A stretch of DNA of 64,000 nucleotides from Neotamlana laminarinivorans (lineage in GTDB: Bacteria; Bacteroidota; Bacteroidia; Flavobacteriales; Flavobacteriaceae). Shown in pieces: positions 7,845 to 16,498 of the stretch (its first letter is position 1; every line of letters begins with the position of its first letter). The stretch covers positions 248,001-312,000 of the forward strand of contig NZ_JAJAPW010000001.1 of the NCBI RefSeq assembly GCF_020523925.1. The letters run 5' to 3'. The notes under the pieces were generated by a model. The model had not been told where the DNA came from. It did not search any database and was given only the letters and a program-made list of their open reading frames with translations. Both the position numbers and the translations under genes were made by a program.

Positions 7845-8524
7845 AACTTGAAACTTACAATTCCACAATCCATTTGAAATATTTGTCCTGAAATAGATGC
7901 TGCTTTAGTAGATAACAGAAATTCTCCCATTTCAGCAACTTCGGTTGGATCTAAATATTTTTTTAATGGGTGTCTTTCCGTAATGTTTTCAATCATTTTC
8001 TCATTACGTAAAAGCTTGCTTGCGAGTTCTGTATTGGTAACTGTTGGTGCAATGGCGTTAACTCTTACTGTAGGAGCTAATTCTGCGCCTAAAGACTTAA
8101 CTAAGCCTTCAATACCAGATTTTGCGGTTACTATACTGGCATGAAAAGGCATTCCTAATTTGTTGGCAACAGTACTAAATAATAAAATTGACGGATTTGT
8201 TCCTGTTTTTAAAAGCGGTAAATATGCTTGTATTGATTTAACAGCACCTAAAACATTAATTTCAAAATCGTTTTTAAAATCGTTTAAGCTTAAACGAGAA
8301 ATAGGTTTTAAGTTTATACTACCAGGACAATAAATTAAGCCATCTAAATTATTTATTTCTGGTAATTCGTCTTGTATAACATCACAGGAGATGTGAGTTA
8401 AATTTTCATGCGAAGTGTTTGGTGCAGTTCTACTTACGTTAATAACTTTTGAGTGATTTAAAAGTTTATTTAGTAAAGCAAAACCAATGCCCTTACTACC
8501 TCCAATAATAACAAATGTTTTCAT
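7841..8524 (-). CDS. SDR-fold protein lacking the catalytic tyrosine
   Basis: A 227-residue short-chain dehydrogenase-fold protein. The nucleotide-binding GGSKGIG motif is at residues 8-14, and the C-terminal part has VRVNAIAPT and SGQIFQMDCG, as in classical SDRs. Ser117 (LFSTVA) and Lys135 (VTAKSG) are in the expected places, but the position four residues before Lys135, normally the catalytic Tyr, is Ile131. Either this subfamily uses a different acid or it is a non-catalytic sensor. It overlaps the peroxidase start by 4 bases. Substrate unknown. Confidence 0.88.
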   Translation of the reverse strand: MKTFVIIGGSKGIGFALLNKLLNHSKVINVSRTAPNTSHENLTHISCDVIQDELPEINNLDGLIYCPGSINLKPISRLSLNDFKNDFEINVLGAVKSIQAYLPLLKTGTNPSILLFSTVANKLGMPFHASIVTAKSGIEGLVKSLGAELAPTVRVNAIAPTVTNTELASKLLRNEKMIENITERHPLKKYLDPTEVAEMGEFLLSTKAASISGQIFQMDCGIVSFKL

Positions 8525-8546
8525 AAGGTTTCAGGGCATTTATTTT

Positions 8547-8762
8547 TTAAGGCCTGCCCTTTAGCCTTTTTTCAATTTTTTGTTTAATTTCAGTTAAACG
8601 CTTCATCAAATCCATAATTTTTGGATCTTTTTCCTTTTTATAAATAGTGTTTAAATCTAAAATTAAGTTTTTAACTTCTCTAGACGATTCAATACGCTCA
8701 CTTGTTGTTTTAAAGGTGTGTTTGCGTTGTTCGAATTCTAAAGCACGATCAATAATCTCCAT
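8547..8762 (-). CDS. Small helical protein, paralogue of the next gene upstream
   Basis: A 71-residue, highly charged, probably all-helical cytoplasmic protein. It aligns along its full length with the protein at 8921-9145: both start with M-[ED]-[IL]-I-[DE]-RALEFE, share S-R-E-[VA]-K-x-LILDLN and IYKK, and end with KRLKG. There are no Cys residues, membrane segments or known motifs. It lies 22 bases before the tyrosine-less SDR gene, within the second photoprotection operon. The family and function are not recognised; helical bundle or coiled-coil oligomerisation is the only structural guess. Confidence 0.75.
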   Translation of the reverse strand: MEIIDRALEFEQRKHTFKTTSERIESSREVKNLILDLNTIYKKEKDPKIMDLMKRLTEIKQKIEKRLKGRP

Positions 8763-8920
8763 ATTTTCTCTAATTTCGCATATTGATTTTTAAAATCAAT
8801 AAATTTTAACAATTTCGCAATATACTAAATTGTATGAAATTACAAATTTTAATATGAAAATATTGGCAGAATTTTAATAATTACTATTAAAAAACATCTT
8901 TTTTGCACGCATATGCAAAC

Positions 8921-9145
8921 TTATGCTGTAAGTGGAGCTCCTTTTAGTCGTTTTTCAACTTTTCTTTTTATTGCTGTAAGACGTTTCATGATATCCATAA
9001 TTTTATCGTCCTTTTTCTTTTTATAAATTTGATTTAAGTCTAGTATTAATGCTTTTGCTTCTCTTGAAATTTTTACACGATCGCTGGTAGATAAAGATTT
9101 CATCTTTCTTTTTTCAAATTCTAAAGCTCTTTCTATTAGATCCAT
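8921..9145 (-). CDS. Small helical protein, tandem paralogue
   Basis: A 74-residue charged helical protein that is plainly homologous to the 71-residue product of 8547-8762. The pair is a tandem duplication separated by 158 bases of non-coding sequence. It starts 18 bases after the TIGR03643 gene. It lacks a signal peptide and known domains. Conservation is strongest in RALEFE near the N-terminus and in the KIMD[LI]MKRLT[EA]IK segment, which suggests that these helices form the functional surface. Function unknown, but the placement ties it to the photolyase operon. Confidence 0.75.
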   Translation of the reverse strand: MDLIERALEFEKRKMKSLSTSDRVKISREAKALILDLNQIYKKKKDDKIMDIMKRLTAIKRKVEKRLKGAPLTA

Positions 9146-9163
9146 AATTAATATAATTTTTGT

Positions 9164-9436
9164 TTAACGTTTCGAAATTTTATTACTTGTTATTAGCTTC
9201 TGTCTACTACATTTAAAGCGTCCACTAACAAATGTTCTTAGTTTTTCATGTTTGGTTTTTCTTCCACTAACTCGTTTACGCCACATTTTAAAACTTTTAG
9301 GTTTCATTTGTTTACGCATTAGGTTAATAACTTCTTGTTCAGATATGCCAAATTGAAATTTTATTGCTTCAAAAGTCGTGCGGTCTTCCCATGCCATCTC
9401 TACAATCCTGTCTATTTCATTAATTGAAAAGTTCAT
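9164..9436 (-). CDS. TIGR03643 / DUF2805 family protein
   Basis: A 90-residue basic protein of the TIGR03643 (DUF2805) family. The recognisable core runs from NEIDRIVEMAWEDRTTFEAI through FGISEQEVI to MKPKSFKMWRKRVSGRKTKH, a helix-turn-helix-like N-terminal half followed by a strongly basic segment. Family members recur near photolyase and cryptochrome genes, but the function is not known to me; the composition would suit nucleic-acid binding. The ATG at 9434-9436 overlaps the stop of the upstream 142-residue gene (ATGA), so the two are translationally coupled. Confidence 0.88.
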   Translation of the reverse strand: MNFSINEIDRIVEMAWEDRTTFEAIKFQFGISEQEVINLMRKQMKPKSFKMWRKRVSGRKTKHEKLRTFVSGRFKCSRQKLITSNKISKR

Positions 9437-9861
9437 AAAGTAGGTGTGCTATATTTTTGGTTATACTTTAATTTTTCATTTATTAGTTTTTTAAAAAACG
9501 TTTTGTTTTCCTTTAAAGTTTTATTCATTTTGAAGCGTATATAATTACCCTGGGCATGAATACTAGTGGTTTTGGTTTTGTAAATAACTAATTGGTAATA
9601 AGGGATTGCCCATGTGAAATTTTGCAACCCCTTGTTTATATAAATTAAAACCCCTTTTGTGCGTAACTCGATATTAGCATAATTAATATCTGAAACTCTG
9701 TTTAAGTACAGTTTCAAGTTTTCACTAACATCTTCAATAATCATTCTTTTAGAACCTATGCCTTTAATTTTAAAAGCTTCAAACAATGTAAACGATCTGC
9801 CTACTAAGTTTTCAATTAAAATTGTGTTTTCCTTGTTATTGTATGTTGTGTCTAAAATCAT
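9433..9861 (-). CDS. Conserved-looking hypothetical protein, first gene of the second photoprotection operon
   Basis: A 142-residue protein with no signal peptide and no family that I can name. The sequence alternates beta-strand patterns (SFTLFEAFKIKGIG, TKGVLIYINKG, WAIPYYQLVIYKT) with a basic helical C-terminus rich in Lys and Asn. The YYQLVIY and IRFKM strands suggest a small beta-barrel or PH-like fold, but this is only a guess. It starts 18 bases from a perfect -7 box and sits directly behind the shared operator, so it leads the operon from 9861 to 4910. It overlaps the TIGR03643 gene by 4 bases. Confidence 0.75.
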   Translation of the reverse strand: MILDTTYNNKENTILIENLVGRSFTLFEAFKIKGIGSKRMIIEDVSENLKLYLNRVSDINYANIELRTKGVLIYINKGLQNFTWAIPYYQLVIYKTKTTSIHAQGNYIRFKMNKTLKENKTFFKKLINEKLKYNQKYSTPTL

Positions 9862-9878
9862 ATCGTAATAACTCTTAT

Positions 9879-9928
9879 CAAATATAGTAAATGTTTAATA
9901 TTTGCAGCTAAAAGTTAAACAAAATTAA
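9879..9928 (-). promoter_or_regulatory. Promoter and palindromic operator of the second photoprotection operon
   Basis: On the minus strand this region reads TGTTTAA (9915-9921), 16 bases, TTAAACA (9892-9898), 5 bases, then the -7 box TATATTTG (9879-9886). The plus-strand 18-mer AAAGTTAAACAAAATTAA at 9911-9928 recurs exactly at 18522-18539 in front of the first operon, with the same arm spacing and the same distance to the -7 box. There is no -33 TTTG, which suggests dependence on an activator or control by a repressor bound here. Confidence 0.7.
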
Positions 9929-9960
9929 CATATTATTTGCTTATGATGCATAAGGTAAAT

Positions 9961-11445
9961 CTATTCATTTCTTAATAATCTATTTCTATTCTTTATGGTG
10001 TGCCTTTTTAGTATTCTTAAACTTTCTTTTTTTACAAGTTTATCGTCTTTTAAATTCCATAAAATTTGACTTGCTTTTTTTCTAGATTGGTTTTCGTTAA
10101 CAATTGGGTTAGGGTAGTGGTAACCTAATTTAAAACCACTAATTTGTGAATCAAAATATGATATTTGGCTTGGGTTGTGTATAATAGGTGTTTCTAGATG
10201 TTGTAATTCTGGCACCCATTTTTTTATAAATTCTGCTTGAGGGTCATGTTCTATGCTATTTTTTAAAGGGTTGTATATACGTAGCATATTAATCCCAGTT
10301 TCACCGGCTTGCATTTGTATTTGAGGATAATGAATGCCTGGTTCGAAATCTAGAAATAAACTGGCTAAGTGCTCGCTTAAATCTTGCCAAGGCTGCCATA
10401 AATTATGAGTAAAGAACGAAACTACTAGTGCACGCATTCTAAAATTTAAATATCCAGTTGTGTTTAAACAGCGCATACAAGCATCTACCAAAGGAAAACC
10501 TGTTTTACCTGTTTTCCAAGCATTTTGAAATTCTATATTTACAGGTTTAATTAATTGATGATATCCTTTATTAATACTTTTAAACTCCATGCTATGCTCC
10601 ATTTCAAATTTTTGAATAAAGTGAGCTTGCCAGCGCAATCGAGATATAAAAGCATTTAAATGGCGTTTATTTTTTTCTTGTTCTTTTTTTAAGTTGGCTG
10701 CTTTTAATACTTGTTTTACAGATAAGTTGCCCCAAGCAATATATGGCGATAATCTGCTACAGCCAGTTCGTGCTTGTAGGGGGTTAGATATGTGAAACAT
10801 GTAGTTTTTATATCTTTTGTTGAAGAAAGACTCCATATATTTTAAGCCTGTTGTGGTGCCTCCTTTTTGTAGATTTTTATTGTGAATTGTTTCTGTTTGT
10901 ACGGTTTTAAATTTTTGTTCTAAAGTTTCAACTGAAGCTATACTTAATAATTGATTGGTTTTTGGTTGAAATTTAAATTCTGGTTGCATCATAAATGTAT
11001 TCCAATCTTCAAACCAATTATTGCGGTTACTTATAGCTCGTTTTACGCCGTTGTTTTTATTTTCTATCCATTTTATATTTTGTGTTTGGCAAAATTCCGC
11101 GAAAGCGATATCTCTTTTATAAGTTGAAAGAATACCAGTTTCTATATGCGAAAATATATATGTGATATTAAATTTTTCTTGAAGTTGCTGTATTGTGTTA
11201 TTAATAGAATTATTAACAATTAAAACTTTAGAGTTATATGAATTAAGTTGATTATTAAGATCTTGTAACGATTGTTTTATAAAATCCCAATGTCGCTTAC
11301 TGTAGTGTTTGTCTTGTAACAAAAAGTTTTCGAAAGTGTAGAGTAAAAGCACTTTTTGGTTTGTGTTTATGGCGTTGTTTATGGCTTCGTTATCTTGTAA
11401 ACGAAGATCTCGCTTAAACCAAACTATGCTTAGGTTTTGTTTCAT
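9961..11445 (-). CDS. Divergent photolyase/cryptochrome family flavoprotein
   Basis: A 494-residue protein with the antenna-domain start [15 protein letters not shown] and the FAD-domain motifs [26 protein letters not shown] and [17 protein letters not shown]. The segment that should face the flavin (SNxGNWQW in the CPD-type paralogue) reads [10 protein letters not shown]. By alignment the Asn near flavin N5 is therefore His, and the two Trp of NWQW are Ile and Met. The product may be a sensory cryptochrome or a repair enzyme with different electron transfer. Its ATG overlaps the stop of the FeS-BCP gene (TAATG), and it ends the first operon. Confidence 0.9.
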   Translation of the reverse strand: MKQNLSIVWFKRDLRLQDNEAINNAINTNQKVLLLYTFENFLLQDKHYSKRHWDFIKQSLQDLNNQLNSYNSKVLIVNNSINNTIQQLQEKFNITYIFSHIETGILSTYKRDIAFAEFCQTQNIKWIENKNNGVKRAISNRNNWFEDWNTFMMQPEFKFQPKTNQLLSIASVETLEQKFKTVQTETIHNKNLQKGGTTTGLKYMESFFNKRYKNYMFHISNPLQARTGCSRLSPYIAWGNLSVKQVLKAANLKKEQEKNKRHLNAFISRLRWQAHFIQKFEMEHSMEFKSINKGYHQLIKPVNIEFQNAWKTGKTGFPLVDACMRCLNTTGYLNFRMRALVVSFFTHNLWQPWQDLSEHLASLFLDFEPGIHYPQIQMQAGETGINMLRIYNPLKNSIEHDPQAEFIKKWVPELQHLETPIIHNPSQISYFDSQISGFKLGYHYPNPIVNENQSRKKASQILWNLKDDKLVKKESLRILKRHTIKNRNRLLRNE

Positions 11446-12977
11446 TAAAAATGATCTGGGTGTTTTATAATGCTTTGGGCTCGTTTTTTTATTTTTTCTA
11501 GTTGGTCTTTGTTCATTTTGTCCAACAAACTATACATCATTCCCATACGGCGATTATTACCTAAAATACTTCGTTTATCATCTAAAAAGTTCCAGTATAA
11601 ACTATTAAACGGGCATGCTTTTTCGCCTAGTTTTTCTTTATTACTGTAGTGGCAATTACTGCAGTAGTTACTCATTTTATTTATATAGCTTCCGCTTGAT
11701 ACGTAGGGTTTTGTAGCTATTTTACCACCATCTGCGTATTGACTCATGCCTCTTGTATTTGGGAGTTGTACCCATTCTAATGCATCAATATAAATTCCTA
11801 AATACCATGCATCTACATCATCTGGATTAATTTGTGCTAACAACGCAAAATTGCCGGTTACCATTAAGCGTTGTATATGGTGTGCATAACTATTGTCTAA
11901 ACTGTTTGCAATGGCATTTTTTAGGCAATTCATTTTTGTGTTGCCCGTCCAATAGAACTCGGGAAGTTTATTGGTGTTTTTTAGGTGGTTCTCATTTTTG
12001 TAATCTGGCATTAATGCCCAATACATACCTCGCATATACTCGCGCCAGCCAATTATTTGGCGTATAAAGCCTTCAACTTGGCTAACATGTATTTCTTCGT
12101 TATGTTTTTTCCAATAGTTTATTACTGTATTAACTACATTTTTTCCGGAAATTAGTTTAAGGTTTATTGCAAACGATAGTCGGGAGTGAAATAAGTATAT
12201 CTCGTTGGTATGCATGGCATCTTGGTAGTCGCCAAAATGAATTAATAGTTCTTCGCAAAAGTATTTTAATTGTTCAAGTGCTTGCTGTCTGGTAACAGGG
12301 TAATTAAAGGTTTTGGTGTTAAAGTTGCCAATAGTTTTAATATTGCTGTTTTTTATTAGTTCAACAATTTCTGAAACATTATTTTTAAAATATTTATAAT
12401 TGGGTATATTACGTTCGCCATTCCATTTGTTTCGGTTACTTTTATCATAGTTCCATCTGCCACCCTCTGGTTGATTTCCAACCATTAAAATGTTGTGTTT
12501 TTTACGCATATTGCGGTAAAAATTCTCCATTAAATATTGCTTTTTTCCTTTAAAAAAATCTTTTAAATCATTGCGGCTGGTATAAAAATGTTCGGTTGTA
12601 AAGGTTTTAAATTCAATTTCTAAATTTTCACAAAAGCTTGATAATTGTTGGTCTAATCGGTACTCATCGGGTAATTGATATTCAAACTTTTCAATATTGT
12701 GTTTATTGATTAGTAATTTTAGGTTTGAAATTAGGTTTTGGGTATTGTTTTTATTGTTTAGTGTGAAATATTCTACATTAAAGTGATTGTTTTTTAAATG
12801 ATTTGAAAACTCGCGCATTGCGGCAAAAAATCCTATTATTTTTTGAATATGATGTGTTACATAATCTGTTTCTTGACGCATTTCGAACATACAGTATATT
12901 ACGTTTTTATTGATGGTTTTGTACCAACTATGTTTACTGTTTAATTGATCGCCGAGTATAAGCCTTAATGTTTTCAT
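11445..12977 (-). CDS. FeS-BCP / prokaryotic (6-4) photolyase
   Basis: A 510-residue member of the iron-sulfur bacterial cryptochrome/photolyase group, whose type member, Agrobacterium PhrB, repairs (6-4) photoproducts using FAD, a lumazine antenna and a [4Fe-4S] cluster. It starts [11 protein letters not shown], typical of the group, and contains [15 protein letters not shown] and REYMRGMYW. The cluster ligands are Cys351, Cys439, Cys442 and Cys455 (CLKN, YCSNC, ACPF), one residue offset from Cys350/438/441/454 of PhrB. It lies 48 bases after cry-DASH, overlaps the next gene by one base, and is likely co-transcribed with both. Confidence 0.95.
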   Translation of the reverse strand: MKTLRLILGDQLNSKHSWYKTINKNVIYCMFEMRQETDYVTHHIQKIIGFFAAMREFSNHLKNNHFNVEYFTLNNKNNTQNLISNLKLLINKHNIEKFEYQLPDEYRLDQQLSSFCENLEIEFKTFTTEHFYTSRNDLKDFFKGKKQYLMENFYRNMRKKHNILMVGNQPEGGRWNYDKSNRNKWNGERNIPNYKYFKNNVSEIVELIKNSNIKTIGNFNTKTFNYPVTRQQALEQLKYFCEELLIHFGDYQDAMHTNEIYLFHSRLSFAINLKLISGKNVVNTVINYWKKHNEEIHVSQVEGFIRQIIGWREYMRGMYWALMPDYKNENHLKNTNKLPEFYWTGNTKMNCLKNAIANSLDNSYAHHIQRLMVTGNFALLAQINPDDVDAWYLGIYIDALEWVQLPNTRGMSQYADGGKIATKPYVSSGSYINKMSNYCSNCHYSNKEKLGEKACPFNSLYWNFLDDKRSILGNNRRMGMMYSLLDKMNKDQLEKIKKRAQSIIKHPDHF

Positions 12978-13025
12978 GAATTCTTTTTTTGTCTTAGACT
13001 GCGCTGAGACTTACGTAAAGTTGTT

Positions 13026-14336
13026 TTAAAATAAAGTGTCTTGCAACCACAAACGTTGGTATTTACCGCTGCTGTCGTAACGTTCTGCTTGAAGTTTTAC
13101 GTTAAATTTCCTGTCTCTTGGGTCGTTGCCAACACCTGAAACGTACATCCAGTTACCATAGTTACTGTGCACATCGTAGTCTAATAAAAGGCTTTCAAAA
13201 TACGCTGCGCCAATCCGCCAATCGAGGTTCATAGACTTTGCAAAATAACTTGCTACGTTTTGGCGCCCACGATTACTCATCCAACCGGTTTTTTTAAGTT
13301 CAATCATGTTGGCATTAACAAATGATTCTGGTGTTTTACCATTAATCCAATTGTTTATTTCTTTTTGATTATTTATCCAAGTGTATTTATTGTTTAGAAT
13401 GCCATTAATTTTGAAGATTTGATTTCCAAATTTCATGGAAACGTATTTAAAATAATCTCGCCAAATTAATTCAAATACTAACCAATATGTAGATTCGTTT
13501 TTAAAATATAAACTTTCGAATTGTTTAATTTTATAATAAATATGTTTTGCTGAAATACTGCCATTTGCTAACCAAGGAGAAAATTTAGAACTAAAGTCTT
13601 TTCCTAATAAACCATTACGCGTTTTTTTATAAAAACCTAATTTTTTGGTATTGAAAAAATAGTCTTGCAATCGGTTTAAAGCTTCGGTTTCTCCTCCTTT
13701 AAACGGAAATGCTGTATTTGTGTGTTGTTCAAAATCTTCGAAACCTAAATCTAACAGCGTTGGAACTATGGTTTCGTTTTTTATGAGCAAATTTTTTGCT
13801 TGATTAGTTGGAGTAATAATTTCTGGCCTTACGTGAACAAATTTTTCGCAAGTTTTTCTAAACTCAGTAAATATTTTAGGAAGTTGGTTAATTGTAAAGG
13901 GAATATCTTCTGGGTGGAATAAAAACTGATTGTAGCTTGTTGTAAACTTTACACGTTTTGGCAGTTGTGTTTTTACTTTGTTAAAGGTTTCAACTTCTTC
14001 AAATGTCCACTCTTCCTGTAAATAAATATTGTTAATGTTGTTTTTAGTAACCAGTTGAGGAATAATATCTTCTGGTTTTTTGTTGTAAATAAAAAGGGGA
14101 ATATTTAATTGGCTAAGTTTCTGTTTTAAATCGGTAATCGTGTCAATTAAAAATTTGGCTCTAAATTTTTCAGTTTTTTTAAAACCAAATTCATCAGTTT
14201 TAAAGTGATTAGGATTAAAGCAATATAACCCAATAACTTGGTTGCTGTTTGCTATGGCTTTGGTTAAAGTTGAGTTATCGTGTGTTCTTAAATTATTAGT
14301 AAACCAAACTAGGCTAGTGTTTTGTTCTTTCTGCAT
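13026..14336 (-). CDS. DASH-family cryptochrome / ssDNA photolyase
   Basis: A 436-residue cry-DASH protein. Diagnostic features are [12 protein letters not shown] at the N-terminus, the segment [13 protein letters not shown], and [22 protein letters not shown], the DASH-specific flavin-site region. Cry-DASH proteins bind FAD and a folate antenna and repair dimers, mainly in single-stranded or looped DNA; some also act in signalling. The start ATG at 14334-14336 lies inside the end of the DUF2256 gene (28-base overlap), which points to coupled translation. An imperfect 7-base hairpin lies in the 48-base gap before the FeS-BCP gene. Confidence 0.95.
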   Translation of the reverse strand: MQKEQNTSLVWFTNNLRTHDNSTLTKAIANSNQVIGLYCFNPNHFKTDEFGFKKTEKFRAKFLIDTITDLKQKLSQLNIPLFIYNKKPEDIIPQLVTKNNINNIYLQEEWTFEEVETFNKVKTQLPKRVKFTTSYNQFLFHPEDIPFTINQLPKIFTEFRKTCEKFVHVRPEIITPTNQAKNLLIKNETIVPTLLDLGFEDFEQHTNTAFPFKGGETEALNRLQDYFFNTKKLGFYKKTRNGLLGKDFSSKFSPWLANGSISAKHIYYKIKQFESLYFKNESTYWLVFELIWRDYFKYVSMKFGNQIFKINGILNNKYTWINNQKEINNWINGKTPESFVNANMIELKKTGWMSNRGRQNVASYFAKSMNLDWRIGAAYFESLLLDYDVHSNYGNWMYVSGVGNDPRDRKFNVKLQAERYDSSGKYQRLWLQDTLF

Positions 14337-14458
14337 TTTTCACTGCAATATTTTATATTTTCCCAGTTTAATTGCCATTTTTTACGCCATGAAAAAGGCA
14401 ACTTACACACTGGGCAAATTTTGGTTGGTAAGTGTTGTTTTTTAATGTTTCTAGGCAT
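14309..14458 (-). CDS. DUF2256 zinc-ribbon-like small protein
   Basis: A 49-residue protein. It starts [20 protein letters not shown], continues with [23 protein letters not shown] and ends a few residues later. The CPVC and CSEKC pairs form a likely zinc ribbon, and the whole sequence matches the DUF2256 family. DUF2256 genes sit beside cryptochrome genes in many bacteria, and the domain is sometimes fused to them. The ATG at 14456-14458 overlaps the SDR/DUF2867 stop by 8 bases, and its 3' end overlaps the cry-DASH start by 28 bases. Being short and overlapped on both sides, it is easily missed. Function unknown; nucleic-acid binding is plausible. Confidence 0.93.
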   Translation of the reverse strand: MPRNIKKQHLPTKICPVCKLPFSWRKKWQLNWENIKYCSEKCRKNKTLA

Positions 14459-15875
14459 TAGCGAGTTTGTTAATCATGCCATTAAAAATAAATCCATGAA
14501 ATGGTAAAACGCTGTACCAATATAATCTGCCCCAAATGCCACGAGGCCTAAAAGTAGCTGTTTGTTTTAATATTTTATTTTCAATTTTAAACTCTAACCA
14601 AGCTTCTCCTGGTAGTCGCATTTCGGCATATAGTAAAAGTTTTTGTTTGGATTTATCTGCATAAATTACACGCCAAAAATCAAGCGCATCACCTGCATCC
14701 AATTGATCGGGGTTTGTTCGGCCTCTTCTTAAGCCAATACCTCCAAAAAGCTTATCGATATAACCACGAATACGCCATAAAAAATTACCATAATACCAAC
14801 CGTTTTCGCCACCAATACTCCAAATTTTGTTTAATGTTTGTTCTGTGTTTTTAATAGATCGTTTTTTAAAGTCTTTAAAACATCCGTAGCTAGGTACATT
14901 AACATATTTATGAAGATTGCTACGCAGCCTTCCACTACTTACAAGAGAATCTTTCCAGCTGGAAATAATACCGTTTTGTTCAATTTTTTCAAAAGCTAGC
15001 GTTACCGCTTCTTTATATGCTATTGGCGAAATATTCATTAAGTTGTTTATATGGCTGGGTTTACCAATAATTTGCACACCCATACTATCCACTAAAGAAG
15101 AGGCTAATTTATAAGATGTTGAAGTCACAAAATACAGCCAATATGATGATAATTTAGCAGTCATAACTGGGACCGTTAAAATATATCGTTTTAACTGCCT
15201 AACTTCTGCAAATTGAAGTAACATTTGTTTGTATGTTAATATTTCGGGACCAAAAATATCGTACGATTTATTGAATAAACTACGTTTTCCAGCTGCTTTA
15301 AACAGAAAATTTAGAACATCGCGTACAGCAATGGGCTGTGTTTTAGTATTTAACCATTTTGGGGCAATCATAAACGGTAGTTTTTCTACTAAATCTCTAA
15401 TAATTTCGAATGACGAACTACCGCTGCCCACAATTATCCCCGCTTTAAAAATGGTTAAAGCATATACTTTGGATTGTAATATTTCTTCAACATTTTTTCT
15501 TGATGAAAGATGTTTAGAGAGTTGTTCTTCATTTGTTATGCCGCTTAAATAAATAACTTGTTTTGTATTTGTTTGCTCTAAACGGTTTTTAAAATTAACA
15601 GCACATTTTTCTTCTAAAGATTGAAAATTTTTGGAAGAATTAGACATAGAGTGTATTAAATAGTAAGCCACATCAATGTCTTCAGGAATGTTTGCTAAAG
15701 TTTCAGGTTTTAAAAAATCTGCTTCAACAACAGATATTAAATCTTCTTCAAAAAAATACTTTTCTGCGCGTAGTTTATCTCTAACAACACAAATTACATG
15801 GTGTCCTTTATTAACTAAAAAAGGAATTAATCGTTTGCCAATATAGCCCGTTGCACCAGTAACAAGTATTTTCAT
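14451..15875 (-). CDS. SDR family NAD(P)-binding protein with C-terminal DUF2867
   Basis: A 474-residue fusion. The N-terminal half is an atypical (NmrA/epimerase-like) SDR with the nucleotide-binding motif [11 protein letters not shown] at residues 7-17 and [15 protein letters not shown] near residue 145. The C-terminal third is a DUF2867 domain ([10 protein letters not shown], then [22 protein letters not shown] and a terminal [10 protein letters not shown] region). DUF2867 resembles the START/SRPBCC fold, so the protein may couple a nucleotide sensor to a hydrophobic-ligand pocket. It is commonly found near cryptochrome and photolyase genes. It starts 5 bases after the flavin reductase gene. 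Substrate unknown. Confidence 0.9.
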   Translation of the reverse strand: MKILVTGATGYIGKRLIPFLVNKGHHVICVVRDKLRAEKYFFEEDLISVVEADFLKPETLANIPEDIDVAYYLIHSMSNSSKNFQSLEEKCAVNFKNRLEQTNTKQVIYLSGITNEEQLSKHLSSRKNVEEILQSKVYALTIFKAGIIVGSGSSSFEIIRDLVEKLPFMIAPKWLNTKTQPIAVRDVLNFLFKAAGKRSLFNKSYDIFGPEILTYKQMLLQFAEVRQLKRYILTVPVMTAKLSSYWLYFVTSTSYKLASSLVDSMGVQIIGKPSHINNLMNISPIAYKEAVTLAFEKIEQNGIISSWKDSLVSSGRLRSNLHKYVNVPSYGCFKDFKKRSIKNTEQTLNKIWSIGGENGWYYGNFLWRIRGYIDKLFGGIGLRRGRTNPDQLDAGDALDFWRVIYADKSKQKLLLYAEMRLPGEAWLEFKIENKILKQTATFRPRGIWGRLYWYSVLPFHGFIFNGMINKLANA

Positions 15876-15880
15876 GAGTA

Positions 15881-16498
15881 TTAGTGTTTTGGGCGTTGGT
15901 AAGAAAAGCGTTTGTTTTTATCTGCAACAGCGTAACCATCAAGACCGTTAATAGCTGCAACTTCACCTTTGCTAAGGTTTATAAAGCCATCAATTTCTTG
16001 TAAATTATCATTAATATATAAATCTATAATTTCACCAACTATAAGTAAAGTATCATTTGCTTTTATGTGATATTCTTCAACAAATTTCATACCTATTTGT
16101 ACGGGTGAACCTTTTACAAAAGGAGCGTGAAACTTGTTTTTTTCTTCAGGTTGTAAAGCAGTGATATCGAATTCTGAAATTGACGCATCATATTTAGCAG
16201 AAGTATGGTGTGCATCTTCTATAATATCTTTATAAATGTGATTTATGGTGTAAACTCCAGTTTCTTTAATATTTGCATAGGTGTCTCTAGGAACCGTTGT
16301 TGGACGTAAAAAAAAACCTAAAAGGGCAGGAGCAGAACCTAAGTGAGTTACAGAGCTAAAAACAGCAACATTATTATTGTTTTCTGAAGATTTTGTGCCT
16401 ATTAAATTAGCAGATTTATATCCAGAACAACTATTTATAAGGTTTATTTTATAAATATGAGGTAGTTTTTCTATGTCTGTTTTTTTATAATGAATCAT
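15881..16498 (-). CDS. Flavin reductase-like (FMN-binding split barrel) protein
   Basis: A 205-residue cytoplasmic protein of the flavin reductase-like, FMN-binding split-barrel family (PF01613). Support comes from VAVFSSVTHLGSAPALLGF, where the flavin phosphate would bind, and from RPTTVPRDTYANI followed by the conserved VYTINHI strand. Such proteins reduce or hold FMN/FAD using NAD(P)H. In this operon it could supply reduced flavin to the photolyases or act as a redox partner; that is inference from position. Its ATG shares one base with the stop of the ABC1 kinase gene (TAATG), so translation is coupled. Confidence 0.88.
   Translation of the reverse strand: MIHYKKTDIEKLPHIYKINLINSCSGYKSANLIGTKSSENNNNVAVFSSVTHLGSAPALLGFFLRPTTVPRDTYANIKETGVYTINHIYKDIIEDAHHTSAKYDASISEFDITALQPEEKNKFHAPFVKGSPVQIGMKFVEEYHIKANDTLLIVGEIIDLYINDNLQEIDGFINLSKGEVAAINGLDGYAVADKNKRFSYQRPKH

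Noticed and set aside
8778-8800. Small AT hairpin in the 158-base gap between the tandem small genes
   Set aside because: The stem is short and purely AT-rich; there is no T-tract or consensus promoter, so it does not support a terminator or an internal promoter.
9150-9168. Another GTTAAACA-like sequence near 9160 as a third operator
   Set aside because: Only one arm is present; it overlaps the stop codon of the TIGR03643 gene and lies at a different distance from any -7 box, so it is probably chance.
13000-13020. Imperfect 7-base hairpin between cry-DASH and the FeS-BCP gene as a terminator
   Set aside because: It has no T-tract on the minus strand after the stem and contains a mismatch or wobble, so read-through into the FeS-BCP gene is expected.
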